A stretch of 64,000 bases of DNA from Klebsormidium nitens (Eukaryota > Streptophyta > Klebsormidiophyceae > Klebsormidiales > Klebsormidiaceae), in NCBI GenBank assembly GCA_000708835.1, contig DF237000.1, positions 190,166-254,165 on the forward strand. The letters run 5' to 3'. Every line of letters starts with the position of its first letter. Within the stretch, counting starts at the first letter, position 1. The notes beneath the pieces are model-generated. The model made no database searches and had not been told where the DNA came from. It was given only the letters and a program-made list of their open reading frames with translations. A program made the position numbers and the translations under genes. Below are positions 24,756 through 36,142 of the stretch, piece by piece.

Positions 24756-25699
24756 GGGACCGCTTCTGTTGCCAAACCTGAATCTGTTCCGTCCTAAGCT
24801 TTTCAGACTGTTGTTGAGCTGATTGAGCTCTCTCTTGTCTTCGTTGGATCTAACTTCGCAAAGACAGTGTTCGTTGATAAAGACCGCAACTGGAATGGAA
24901 CGCAAAAAAAATGCATGAATAAGTGTTGATTTTGAGATTGTCTCTGTTCAAAACACTGCGTTTTGGAAGGTACACGGATCACAAAGCGTGTGTTTGACTT
25001 CGCCAACCGGAACGAGAATTGTGGTTCTGGTTGGGAGAGCACGTTGCGAAGGGTGTGGGAATCGTGCAAGAACGACATCCTGACAGGTATTTACGTGTAC
25101 TGTGCAGGGGTCTGTTTGGATAGAGCGACGAAGGGCCCTGCGCGTGTTGACTAGCTGTTCTATACTGGATCGGAGAATAATTCTTCCAGGCCCTTAAAGA
25201 GTGCATGCGGCACTCATGTGCAACATTCCATTCTGTAACTGTACATTGGTTGACTCCCCGCTTTAGCTAGAAAAGTTTTGCATCAGCTTCTACCATCTCC
25301 TGAAGCATGTCAACTGTCGGACGCGCGACACAAGCCGATATAACACACCGCTCTCTGCCACCAACCGCTGCCGGAGCGGACGGTGGATCAAATCCAATGC
25401 TTCGGGTCTGACGAAGCCTTTGTAAAACGTTGCAATTGAATGGTGATCCATCTCCTTTGCATTACATTCGCTTCTTGAGAGGCACGTACTTCGCGCAGAT
25501 TGAATGTTGCTTTCATCTCGCCCAATCCAACCTTTTGGCTTTGTTTTCAGTACGATAAGTGTAATGGCCGGAACTGGATAAGAAGGGCGCGGCTGGGCCT
25601 GTAAGTGAGTCGGTCCTCCTGCGCTCCAAGCTTGACGCGAGAGAAGGCCGAGGATCTTTACCGAGGACCTAGTCAGGAGTAGTCAGGGGTCAAACACGC

Positions 25700-27300
25700 G
25701 TTTTTGCTAGAATGATAAATGTTCTTCTGTCCACGAGATTGTGAGTATCTTGCCCAACGTTCTTCATTCAAGGGTAGTGGCAACGACGAGACTCTGTCGC
25801 TGGACAAGGCCCGCAGGTGCGAGCTGGAAGTTTTTGCGTCAAACGTCAAGCCACTGCTTCGACGATCACTTGTAGAAAGATAGGCAGGCAGATATGCAAA
25901 CCCCTTTCTGTGCTCACGACTGAAAGGAAGCGCCATTTCAGATAAGTATGTGCCGTCTTTTATGCTCTCCCGCTCGTGGTCAGGCAACAAGTGCCGTCTG
26001 GCTGGGATGGCCATCGCCTTCTTGTGTCTGCGTCAAATGATGGCTCGGAAGAGATCGAAGGCCCTTGGAACCTTGCGTGCCCAAGGGCTGAACCGTGACA
26101 GCCTGAAGCCCGTGTTCTGAAGCAGTTGCGCGTTTCCAAATAAGGAGTTTCAAGAACGCTTGACATGCGCGGGACAATTGCCCTTATGACCAAATGACCG
26201 TCTGTCGAGGGCCAACTTGTCTGGTTGGAGGCGGAGTTTCTCGATCCAGCTGCACGAGAATTGTTTAACCAAAGCTTTTGAAGACTCGTCTTTCATTTCC
26301 CAAATCGCACAGACGAAACATGGGATTTTTGATCCTGCCGCAAACGGGTGACTTTTAATCCCGGCCCAGTCATCAGGTCGTTTAACCGCGATATGAAGAA
26401 AGTGGATTCTTGTTCCTTTGACCTGCTGCAGTGCTTTGTCCATCGTGCGAAACCTCAATAGTAAGACTGGCTTGCTTCCTTGTGAAAACCCGAAGAATGT
26501 TTGGGTCGAAGGTCATCTCACTGGGTGCCTCGAATCTTCGAAAAGAAAGCTGCAAAGCTGACGCCATGATGCTTCCTCAGAAATGTGAAGACTCTCTCAG
26601 CCTGCATCTCAAGCTGCCCGCCTTGAAATGATAATAGGCGCCATTCTTAAAACAACCCGAATGCCGGAAGCGAGTCACTTTTGTTGATCTGTCTCTGCTC
26701 GTTTTGCCAAGTCTTAGCTACATTTGTGAACCAGCAAAGTAATTTCCAAGGTTACTCCGCCAATGGTAAGTGTAGGACGCTTGAGCTGGCCTTTTGTCCC
26801 AGAAAGGCCCGCTCAAGCGTCGTCCGTGTAAGGGTTTGAAGCAAGTGGCCTGCGTAGATTCATTCCACATGAAAAAAACGGAAGTGGTGGCTCTGATTAC
26901 GAGTGTTTATTTGGCGGGCGGCCCGGTACGCCAACAAACGCTTTTGCTGCATTCTTGACGCCGCCTTCCTTCCCCTTGAGCAGGCGTCTTTTGTTTCTGA
27001 CACGGTGGTCCTATTAAGGTGGATTGGGGATAAATGAGTTGATTGATATGGGGACTCATAGAAAGAGCGAGAGGGAAAATGACGAAACGTTACGTCAATA
27101 TTGAGGGGGTTCGACTGCAAGGTGCTTAGCAGACGTCAGAACGCAGATTGGAAGCTTTGACATCATTTGTGTCGAACGGCGTGTTTCGAGCATGCAGGCA
27201 CTACGTCAATCCATATCTTCATCGCTGTTTTTCTTAGTCGTGGCCATCTGCGTCTAAAGGTCTCCCGGAGCGGCGTTGCGCGGGCCTGAACCTTCGTTTT
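25700..27300. other. No gene found
   Basis: Intergenic sequence between the DUF1995 block and the structured-element array. Nothing recognisable was seen on either strand. Confidence 0.5.
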
Positions 27301-27837
27301 GACGACGAATCAAAGCGTGGCGCCGCCAAGAGCTCATAGAAGCCTTACCCAACAGGCAACGGTAGCCGGAAGCAAGACGGTCGCGCCACTTATTTTTACA
27401 TTTATGGGCTCGATTGGCCTTTCAATTGTTGTTGTGGGCGACGGTGGGGACGATTTGCTGCCTGGGTTCTCGACCCAGAAGAAGGTGTGAATTCCGACGA
27501 CCGTTGACAGAAGCTCTGTAACGTTGTGCATGGACGACCTGCTCGTGTTTCGCGGTTTTTGGGGACCCAACTGACGTGGGTCTGTGTGGTGACGTGGGTC
27601 TGTGTGGCGACAGCTCCCAGTTATGTTGACCTGCTTCACAGCAGCAAGCGGTGCGTGCTGGTAGAACGTGCTAAAAGTTTAGTTTGGTATGCAGTATGAT
27701 TTGCCTGCAGGGCTCTAACTCGTAATTCGTCCTAGCTGGACGAGTCCTGACAGTACCATATTTGATTACCTTTGTATCGCGCGGAGTATGTTCCGTGCGC
27801 CGGAAAAGCTACAAGAAATGGTTCGTGCTGCCAGAAA

Positions 27838-27911
27838 CGGTGGCTTGGATGAGTCTTGGCTAATGAGTTTTCATCTTCACGCGTAATTTATGCTGTTGCC
27901 TGACGCCACCG
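27838..27911 (+). ncRNA. C/D-like element, TTGGATG type, unit 1
   Basis: The arms CGGTGGC/GCCACCG are perfect. The boxes are TTGGATGA and CTGA (27900-27903). Confidence 0.42.
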
Positions 27912-28395
27912 CTTCCGGAGACCCACTGTGATCTGCATCCTTCTTGCCCCGCTCTTGAGCTTCGATATTCGAGCTCAGTACAGCGTGAGCTTAGGGCCTT
28001 CCTTAAGGAACAAGGAATACTTCGATCGTTAGGAAAGTCGTGCGGAACGCTCTGGAGCGTTGCATTTGCAGCACGTGTTTCCCCCTGCCGTACTGAATCC
28101 TCAACTTAGTGTCTCAATCACCTTGCTAGTTCATGGCAGCTCCGCTCTTCTGCCAAAGATAGTCGATGAGTACGGCTGTCCAAATGTTCATGGGCATCCT
28201 TCTTTGCGGGTTCACTTGTGACAGCCAATCTTCAAAGTTTCCAATGTACGTGTTGGAAGTTCCTTGTCAGTATCTTCGACACTTCGTGGAAAAAGAAGTG
28301 GACGCTTGAATGGGACTTTTTTGCCCTGTTGCGGCCATCTGGCCTTGCATCAGGCTGCTCTGCATGAAAGCTCCGCTTTTGTACGCAGCGGGAGC

Positions 28396-28472
28396 GGTGG
28401 CTGTGATGTGGAGTGTTTGATGGAGGCCAGCCCTTTTCGCCCACCACTCGCCGACACTCTTTTGACGCTACC
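28396..28472 (+). ncRNA. C/D-like element, TGTGAT type, copy 1
   Basis: The arms GGTGGC/GCTACC pair with one G-U. The boxes are TGTGATGT and TTGA. Confidence 0.4.
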
Positions 28473-29128
28473 TGATTTCCCCTTAAGCAGGCCAAATGTT
28501 GAAGTCAGTAAACGTGGGTCGATACTTTGACGATATCTATATTTTTGCCACTGGGCCTACCTGAAGATGTGGAAAGGAGCCTCTACAGTAGGGGTGCAAC
28601 TGTACGGTCGAGATTCCAAACTTGCAAATTAATGAACGAAGTGCTGAAAAGTCTTACGCAGAAAGTTTTACGCCAGATTCACCTCGCGTGATTCCCTTTG
28701 TGAATCTGCCCGTCTGCATCTCTCCAAGCTGTGATGCCTCCACCCGAGTTTATCTGCATAGGAACTCATGGCTGCCAAACAACCGATTGAATATCCGGAG
28801 CCTACGGTAGCTAGCTCTACGCATTTCGCTTGGGATGTCCCGAGCGCGCAGTTAAAAAGTACTGAGGCTTCAGACTCTCCAAAACCCGTTCACAGCGATG
28901 CAGGGACGAGTATTCTTGCTAGATCTCGAACCCAGAGAACGTGCATGACAATATCCGATGCCACCGTTGACAATTTTCCTGTGATGTAGACGACTGATTG
29001 AAATATGTTCTGCGGTGAGCCCTGATGATTGGTGCCAAGCTATTCAGGGTCTGCGTAGCGGCAGGGGCAAAACCGCTGCGTACCAACAAGCTGCGCGTGC
29101 CGTTCTTCAAATGTTCCGAATCTGAGGA

Positions 29129-29208
29129 GGTTGCTAGGTGTTAGCTAGTCGCCGCCCTGAGGCAGTTCTGCCCGCATGGTCTTGTTAGGGATTCGGCCTG
29201 ACACTACC
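29129..29208 (+). ncRNA. C/D-like element, TGGGATG type, degenerate copy
   Basis: GGTTGC then TAGGTG, with CTGACACTACC at the 3' end and an inner TTCTGCCCGCA shared with 32325-32393. Confidence 0.32.
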
Positions 29209-29237
29209 TTCCATTCCATTGGCCTCTGACTGGGAAT

Positions 29238-29313
29238 GGTGGCTTGGATGAGACTTGCCGACCGAGGTTGTTTGCCTCAGTGGTTCTCTGTGTGTGACTT
29301 GCTTGACGCCACC
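29238..29313 (+). ncRNA. C/D-like element, TTGGATG type, unit 2
   Basis: The arms GGTGGC/GCCACC hold TTGGATGA and TTGA; an inner hairpin forms between CCGAGG and CCTC. Confidence 0.42.
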
Positions 29314-30270
29314 GCTTCCTTACAGACACTTTCTGCATCCTTCTCGCCCCGCTCTGAGTTGAGTTGCAGTGCTCAGCAATCTACGTACTGCTTTTAGGCC
29401 TGGCCTCATACAGAAACACGTAGTACGTTCAAAATGGTCAATAAAGTCTTGCACGCGACTGTCTTACGCAAAATAAAAGAACACTTCTTTCCAGTTGCCG
29501 TACTCGTTTCCTCTTTCAAAACTGCGATAATCCTGCAAGCTTGCGGGAAAATGGACTTTATCTGCCAAAGACGAACTCAAACCTAGCGGCTGTCGAGATA
29601 TTTCTTCTGCCAGTGCATGCACCCGGTTAGAGCAACACTTAGAACCCATCTGTGCAAGGCCGCTGCATTGGTATATCTGCTTCTTATACTGTTCCAGAAG
29701 AAGTGACGTGTTCGACGCACTTGCTAATGCCATCTAAAATGGTGATCAACAGCCTGAATTTGCACTGCACTGGCAATGCATACTAAATGATTGGGTTGAT
29801 CGGTAAGCCGTCGATCAAGAGCTAATCGTTTTGTATCTCAACGGATTCAAGCGACGGTAATTTGGAGGCCCGTCCAGACTCACGTGTTGCTTCGTCAGCT
29901 GCCTCCGAGCCTGAAGAAGCTTATGGTGATTCTGATCGTGCGCAAGCGTTTGCCATTTTGGTCTCGAACACAATACATCGAGGTTCCTGCCCGATTCCCA
30001 TAATGCAGCAATCATGAATATCAGTGCCCGAAGACGTGTTAACAGTACACCTGTATGGCGCGGTGACAAAACGATGGTGTTGATTTTGAACCGGGGGTCG
30101 GTGCTCATGATGAAGCTAGATCAGCTTGCTGGCTGGCCAGATTAAACAAGGAGTGGGACGCTTCAACGGGCCTTTTCTGCATTCGGTTGCGTTTCGTGCC
30201 ACGGTTGCGGCCACCTGGCCTTGCATCAACTGCTCTGCGTCAAAGTTCCACTTTGATAAGCAGCAGGAGC

Positions 30271-30349
30271 GGTGGCTCTGAGAAAAGTGTTTGGTGGGGC
30301 GAGCCTTCTATGCACACCACTTGCCGGCGGTCTTTCTTTTGACGCTACC
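30271..30349 (+). ncRNA. C/D-like element, TGTGAT type, copy 2 (degenerate box)
   Basis: The arms GGTGGC/GCTACC are kept, but the 5' box has become TCTGAGAA. TTGA remains. Confidence 0.33.
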
Positions 30350-30993
30350 TCCGCCGCCTTTAAGCAGGCCGAATGTTAAAGGTAAACTGACGTGGGTCGA
30401 TACGAAAGTTGAGACGTCATATACTTTCGCCAAAGGGTCCTACCTGTAAGTGTGGAAAGGAGTCTTTTGAAAAGGTATTCGTTTGTATGGATCAAAATTC
30501 CGATCATGGAATTGCGAACGGATAGGCAGTACTACGCCTCACGCAAAGAGTTGTACGTCGGATTCATCCCGTTTGAATTTTTTCTGGATCTGCCCGTAGG
30601 CATGAGGTTTCCGATCAACCGTGATTCCTCAATCTGGATGTATCTGCTCGAAACGATTGCTTGCCAAACAATAAACCGATGAAATCAAAGCGTAGCTCTT
30701 CGCAGTGGGCTTGGGAAGTAACGCGTCCACTCGAAAAGTATTGTCGAGGCTTCGAGCTTTCGGAAAACCGTTCTAAGCGATGGTAGGGACGATATTGCCT
30801 ATGGGGTCTCGGACAGCACCGACCTGCAAATAGCTCGAGGGTAAATCTGACGCCACCGTTGACAAGATTCCTGTGTTGTAGAGGACTGCCTCTTATTTCG
30901 TGGTGAGTTCTGGCTATTAGAGCCAGGCTGATATGGGTCTGCAAAGCGGCAGGTGCCAAACCGCTCTGCACCAACAAGCGTGCTGAAGAGGGG

Positions 30994-31071
30994 GGTGGCT
31001 GGGATATCGTTTTCTTGCGGGGCTCTCAGTCTTGCCCGCAGTGCCCTGCTTGGTAAGTCTTGACGCCAGCC
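30994..31071 (+). ncRNA. C/D-like element, TGGGATG type
   Basis: GGTGGC then TGGGAT, and CTTGACGCCAGCC at the 3' end. The inner arms TGCGGG and CCCGCA pair perfectly. Confidence 0.4.
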
Positions 31072-31148
31072 TCGTTCGATTCGCTTCTGCCGCGTGTGAA
31101 CATTAGCTTTAAATAGGGAATCGTTCTCGGGTCCGTGCTGCAGGGTAT

Positions 31149-31216
31149 GGTGGCTTGGATGCTTTTGTCAACCGAGGTTTCGCCTCCTCTTGACAATGCT
31201 TTCGGCTGACGCCACC
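31149..31216 (+). ncRNA. C/D-like element, TTGGATG type, unit 3
   Basis: The arms GGTGGC/GCCACC, TTGGATG and a perfect CTGA are kept. The inner hairpin CGAGG/CCTC is retained while its loop differs. Confidence 0.42.
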
Positions 31217-31590
31217 GCTTCCGAATAGACAGTTTCTGCATCCTTCTCTCCCCACGCTTAAACTCAGCAGTGTATACATGGTTTGACGCCTGACCTAATG
31301 TAGGAACATGCAGTAAATCCTTTTAGTACGAAGTCTTGCACGGTCTTAGCTATGCCTTTAACGCCATCAAGAATGACCAAGATAGTCGCGTATTGGTCTT
31401 TCCGTGCTCTTTTCGCAAAGACACGCCCACCTTGTCGTTGTACTGTACATGTACCAGTAGGAAGGTCCCTGTGATTATTCTCGTCACCTAGTGACAAAAA
31501 AACTTGAACGGGCCTTTGGTGCCCTGATGCGCACACCAGCCCCTTTGTAAGCTGCTTGAAAGCGAGTCCAATATGATAAGCAGCGAGAGC

Positions 31591-31669
31591 GGTGGCTGTG
31601 ATAAGAATCCTTTGGTGGGTGCCGGCCCTCGACGCCCACGCAAACTTGTGACGTTCTTTTGATGCCACC
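31591..31669 (+). ncRNA. C/D-like element, TGTGAT type, copy 3
   Basis: The arms GGTGGC/GCCACC, TGTGATAA and TTGA are kept. The inner arms GGTGGG... and ...CGCCCAC can pair. Confidence 0.42.
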
Positions 31670-32324
31670 TCCGTTGCCTTTACAGACAGGCCGGATGGCG
31701 AAAGTTTCTGACCGTGGGTCGATGTGGCGAAGATTGGCGTCAGCGAGATATGCCACCGGGACCTTCCAGTTAGTGGAAAGGGGTACCCTGGCAAAGTGTT
31801 CAAACAACTCTATGGTCAAGAATCCAAGATCGTGTATCAGCAAACGAAGGAGCAGGTCAATGCAAAAAGCTGTAGCCCAACGTACCACTTATCTCGCTTG
31901 AAACCTGTTGGAAATTGCGTGAGCCCGAACCGTGTTGCCTCTATCTGATGCTTCTGCACGGGTACAAACGGCTTTCAAACCAACTGATTGACTAAAAGCC
32001 CCATCATCAGCTTCGAAAACACCGAGCATGCAGTCGGTCAGTATTTTAGGCTTCAGGCTTCTTGAAGGCGTCCTTCAGCGATGACAACAAACCTACCTGC
32101 CCTGGGTCGTCAACCCCAGAAATATGGTAGCATGATACCACCGTTAACGTGCTCCTCAAATCACGCAAAGATGATAAGCGACGAGTCTTTTAGGAATGTT
32201 CCGGTGGGCTCTGATAATGGGGTCCAAGCTCATGTTGGTCGGCGTAGCGACAGGTGTCAAACCGCTCTGCACCAAAAAGCTGCGCATGCCCTTCTAGCGT
32301 GAGGCGGAAACCAGATTGATGGCC

Positions 32325-32393
32325 GGTGGCTGGGATGTTTTTTGCCTGAGGGAATTCTGCCCGCAGGGAGGAGAGAAATGAGATGACGCTACC
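32325..32393 (+). ncRNA. C/D-like element, TGGGATG type
   Basis: GGTGGC then TGGGATG, and ATGACGCTACC at the 3' end. Interior TTCTGCCCGCAGG is shared with its relatives. Confidence 0.4.
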
Positions 32394-32464
32394 TTATCCT
32401 GTTCCATTGTCTCGTGCGCGAAAGACTTTTGCTCAAACGTTCTCGGGTCCGGGTTGCCTCAAAT

Positions 32465-32530
32465 GGTGGCTTGGATGCTCTTGCCAAATGAGGTATTACT
32501 CATCTCTTATGATGTTTACGTGACGCCACC
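32465..32530 (+). ncRNA. C/D-like element, TTGGATG type, unit 4
   Basis: The arms GGTGGC/GCCACC and TTGGATG are kept, with GTGA before the 3' arm. The inner hairpin has changed to ATGAG/CTCAT, a compensated version of CGAGG/CCTC. Confidence 0.43.
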
Positions 32531-33984
32531 GCTTCCAAACAGACAGTTCTGCATCCTTCGCGATCCGCTTTCGAGTTTTGGTACTCAGCAGTGTGCGTGA
32601 TTTAAGGCATGCCCTAGTTTAGCAACATGCAGTGAATGTATTTGTCAAGCCTCGATAATACTGCAAGCTTCAGTAAACATAGCTTTTTCTGCCAAAGATG
32701 AAATAAAAGCGGCTATCGAGATTTTGATGGACGTTCTTTTGCCAGTAAAACTTCAGTTTAAGCAACAATTGGGAGCGCAGTCTTGCAACCTTGGGCATGG
32801 CATGATGCAGAAACAAGCATGGCATCATTGTTTCTGCTTCGACACTGCTTAAACAAGCAGTGACATGGGAGTGACATGTACTAAGAGCTTGATAACGTTG
32901 CTCATACAGAACTTCAATCGACAGCATTCAATCTCGCATTACTTTCTAGGACGGTCACCGGCCCGTCGGTGAAGAGCAGTTTGGTTTGTATTTCCATTAC
33001 AAACTTTCTAGTTGTGTAACAGTGATGTGCGGGTTTTTGAAAGACTGATCCCGTATCATTGCACTCTTCAAAACTTTTTCCGAGCCTGGAAGCCGGTCGT
33101 ATGTTCTAATCATGCGGACCATTTGAACTTCTGGTCTCCACAAAGGTATCAAGGTTCCGGCACGAGTTCATGGAGCAGCAGTAAAGGCCCACAGAGCAGG
33201 ATGTGGCCGAAGACGTGTGATCGTGCATTCAAAGTCTCCAGGTAACCCATCTAGACAGTACGAATCCGCTGATTGTGAACTTGGGAACGGTGGTCAGGAT
33301 GAGGATCAGCTCGCTGGGCGCCGCGGTACCCCAGGCCTGAGTTGATCCAGCGTGATGCCACATCTCAAAGGTTTGATACTCTGGTCATTTTTAGAACTGC
33401 CTGCGTTGGCGACAGCTTTTTCGAGTTCCGTTACTGCTAGACAGATCTCTACGACGTCGTACAGAACAGAACGTAGACGCACCAGGGCCATACCCGCCGG
33501 CTGCACGCCTGCGTTCAATGCACGTCAGCCAAAATCTGCACTGTCAACGATGGCAGGCGTCGGCTGAGCAGATAACGCTCTTTTCAATCATGCTTTATTC
33601 TCACGTTGCTGCCCCTCAATCTACGTTCGCTTCCGCGTCTTGCAAGATGGCTGCCGGTTTCTCGCGGTGTACTGCCGTGATGTACGTGGCGGTACGCTGC
33701 GAACTTATATGGGCTCCCAAATCTTGTTGGCTGTAGTTTATAAACGCCATCGTACTTCGGATGATGACCAAGAAAGGCGCGTGTTTATCTGTCCGTACTG
33801 TCTTCGCAAAGACACGCTCACGTTATGGTCCTACTGTACGATTAGGAAGGTTCTGATCATCACTTTTCTACTTCGCTGGACACAAGATACTGGACGCTTG
33901 AACGGGCCTTCTGTGCCCTGTTGCGCCCCACTGGCCCTCTGTAAGCTGCTTGAAAGCGAGTCCAATCTGAATAGCAGCGGGAGC

Positions 33985-34083
33985 GGTAGCAGGCTCAGGC
34001 TGTGATAAGAATCGTATGGTGGGTGCCGGCCCTTCAAGTTGACGCCCACAACGCTTCCGCGACTTCGTTTGCATGACGCTGCC
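33985..34083 (+). ncRNA. C/D-like element, TGTGAT type, copy 4
   Basis: The arms GGTAGC/GCTGCC still pair despite changes on both sides. A short insertion with a second GGC precedes TGTGATAA. The 3' box is ATGA. Confidence 0.4.
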
Positions 34084-34778
34084 TCCGTGATTGGTCGGAT
34101 GTCGAAGGTCAAATTGGCCGTGGTTGATGCATCAGAGTAATTGACGTCATTTTCAACCGGTCCTACCAGTAAGCAGCTGATACTAGTGTAGAAAAGAGTC
34201 TCAGAAGAACTTAGTTCATTGTGCGGTCGACTGATCTAAGACTTCGGGATTGCGGGTCAGGAAACGAAAGGCATGACAAGTTTACGTACAAAGGTGGGGC
34301 CAGGTAATCCATCTCGCTCAATATTTTCTCTGATTTGCCCGTCTGCATCTGCCATCGAGCCATGAAAACCTTCATCTGAGTGCATTCGCACGGAAACAAC
34401 GGCTGTTTGAAAATTGATGAACCTGAAGCTCCTCTTTCTTAGCTTCCGGAACAACGAGCATGCAGAGGGTGACCATGTTAAGGCTGCAGGCTAATTCTTG
34501 GAGGGCAAAGAAAACGAAACTGCCCAGTGCTGGTCCTTCAACCCCAGAGATGAGCTAGAACACGATTCCGCCGTTGATATGCTTCTTTTTTTTCTCTTTT
34601 AGAAACGATTGAGTCTTTTTCTTTGTTGCGCGGTGTGGGCTGTGGTAATGCAGGGGGCCAGGTGGACATGGGTCTGGCGCCAAACTGCTTTGCACCAACA
34701 AGCTGCGCATGCCTTTTAATGCGTCGAGATTTGTGAGGGCCGGTGGCTGGTATGTTATTTGCCTGCTGGACTTCTCCC

Positions 34779-34811
34779 GCAGGTGCTGAGAGGGATCCTC
34801 TCAGCACCTGC
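34779..34811. other. Perfect 15-bp hairpin
   Basis: GCAGGTGCTGAGAGG and its exact reverse complement are separated by three bases. It sits where the 3' half of a GGTGGCTGG-type element (start about 34742) would be expected, so that element is truncated or converted. Confidence 0.9.
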
Positions 34812-34893
34812 GAGGATCGTTGAACCTGATTCAACTCCATTGTCTCGTGCGCGAAAGGCTTGTGCTCAGATGTTTCCGGGTCCCTGTTTTTTG

Positions 34894-34965
34894 AGTGGCT
34901 TGGATGCTCTGCCAACTGAGGTTCTGCCTCAGATAGTTATTGCACGTTACTCGCCTGACGCCACC
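34894..34965 (+). ncRNA. C/D-like element, TTGGATG type, unit 5
   Basis: AGTGGC/GCCACC, TTGGATG and CTGA are kept. The inner hairpin is CTGAGG/GCCTCAG. Confidence 0.43.
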
Positions 34966-34999
34966 GCTTCTCACAGCCACTTTTGTATGCGCGTACTGC

Positions 35000-36020
35000 A
35001 CCTGACCGAAGACTTGTCATGCGGTCTTATGTCGGTGCGATATCATGTCGGTGAACAGACTGCCGCGCTCAGGCTAACGGCGAAAATGAAAAAGATACGA
35101 TCTTTCCAGGTCACTCATATGGCATGCACACATCATCCATGATCACTGAAGCATAGAAGCATCGTCCTGAGTAGCCGCCGCAGTGTCAGTATTAGTTTTC
35201 ATCTTATCGATGGAAACTCAAACGCCGGCCGCTTCACGGCAGTTAGGTAGTGCACGCGCAGTAACGGTTGAACGGTTTCTTTGGTTGCTAGGTCCGTAGT
35301 TGTCGAGAAGAAGTTGTCAGAACATGTCCTTGCGAACAGCACTAACAATGCCCTGTATCCGCACTCCGGCCCATGCCTTTGATTCGCACGGGCTATAAGC
35401 GAAGTATCCATGTGCTCTGCCCTCGTAAGGCAGGAAACATTATTTGATTGGAAGGTCCGGTGACATCCTCGGGCGCCTTTAACAGCTCTAGTTCCTGCAA
35501 CCATTCCCGAGAGTCTCTATCAAAAGGAACGCTCTCTCGAACAACTTTGGATAATTCTGCAAGACCTTTTCAGCGGATGTGAGTGTAAATTCGTTTCTCC
35601 CAAGAGATCCGGCCAGAGCGTATCTCGACTTACACGCAGGACGTTCCAATTAGGATTGGTTCCCTCGAAACTAGATTTTGAGTGAACGATCTGCTCATTT
35701 CTTTGGTGCAAAGATCAACCCGCTTCGGCCTCAATGCTGAACGAGATTTCAACACCACATTGTTGAGCTGCCGTGCATCCGAAGGGCACAGCGAAGAAGT
35801 TTTTCTCGCGCGTTTTCAGGCTGCACCTCCTGGCCAGCATCTCGATCACGAGCCCAAGCGTCAGCTTTTGCCACGTGGCAAAGCCTTGCGGCGCGGAAAA
35901 GCTTCTGACAATGTGATTGCCTATCTTCTCTCGCCTCGGCGCCCAGGATGAATTGAATCAATCGTTTTCTCGTCTTCTTGTTCGGTGACTCCCTTTCCTA
36001 AACCTCTTCTTCTTTCGACA
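35000..36020. other. No gene found
   Basis: This is the tail of the element array plus unique sequence. Open frames here show no family match and no convincing splice model. Confidence 0.45.
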
Positions 36021-36072
36021 GTACTTCTGTCACTCGTAGCCCTGCTTCCTCAAAGTCGTTTCTTTCTTGCAG

Positions 36073-36142
36073 TACTCCTGTTCATGTGCGACCTGGCCCA
36101 GCTCGCGATGAACTCTACGCCGCCGTTTTCAGAGGGCTCCAG
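36073..36142 (+). pseudogene. Fragment resembling an exon start of the CABIN1-like gene
   Basis: After an acceptor-like TTGCAG the sequence begins TACTCCTGTTCATG and continues GCGACCTGGCCCAGCTCGC, closely matching the start of the CABIN1-like exon at 61281-61028 on the other strand. The match continues weakly (CTCTACGCCGCCGTTTTC against CTGTACGTCGCCGTCCTC). Two single-base length differences break the frame relative to that exon. A GT donor-like site follows. A poorer copy of the same start lies at about 36023-36050. Flanking sequence has no other recognisable CABIN1 exon. Confidence 0.5.

Larger units (their letters stand above)
17000..25660. repeat. Segmental duplication, right copy
   Basis: This is the second copy of the DUF1995-containing block. 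Exons and short upstream tracts remain clearly alignable with 1-8130, while most intron sequence is only patchily similar. Borders are approximate because similarity fades gradually. Confidence 0.78.
27300..35000 (+). repeat. Higher-order tandem array of structured elements
   Basis: About five degenerate units of 1.3-2.4 kb repeat in the same order. Each contains an ACCGTTGAC-ended element, a tract with GCACCAACAAGC, a GGTGGCTGGGATG element, a GGTGGCTTGGATG element and a GGTGGCTGTGAT element. The GGTGGCTTGG elements begin at 27839, 29238, 31149, 32465 and 34894. No protein-coding gene was found inside. Confidence 0.72.

Noticed and set aside
27300-35000. Hammerhead ribozymes suggested by CTGATG strings
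   Set aside because: The required CTGANGA followed by a stem and GAAA core is absent; CTGA is followed directly by the closing arm.
27300-35000. SECIS elements suggested by ATGA/TGA pairs
   Set aside because: No apical AA loop on a 12-14 bp helix, no selenoprotein frame upstream, and the elements are tandem.
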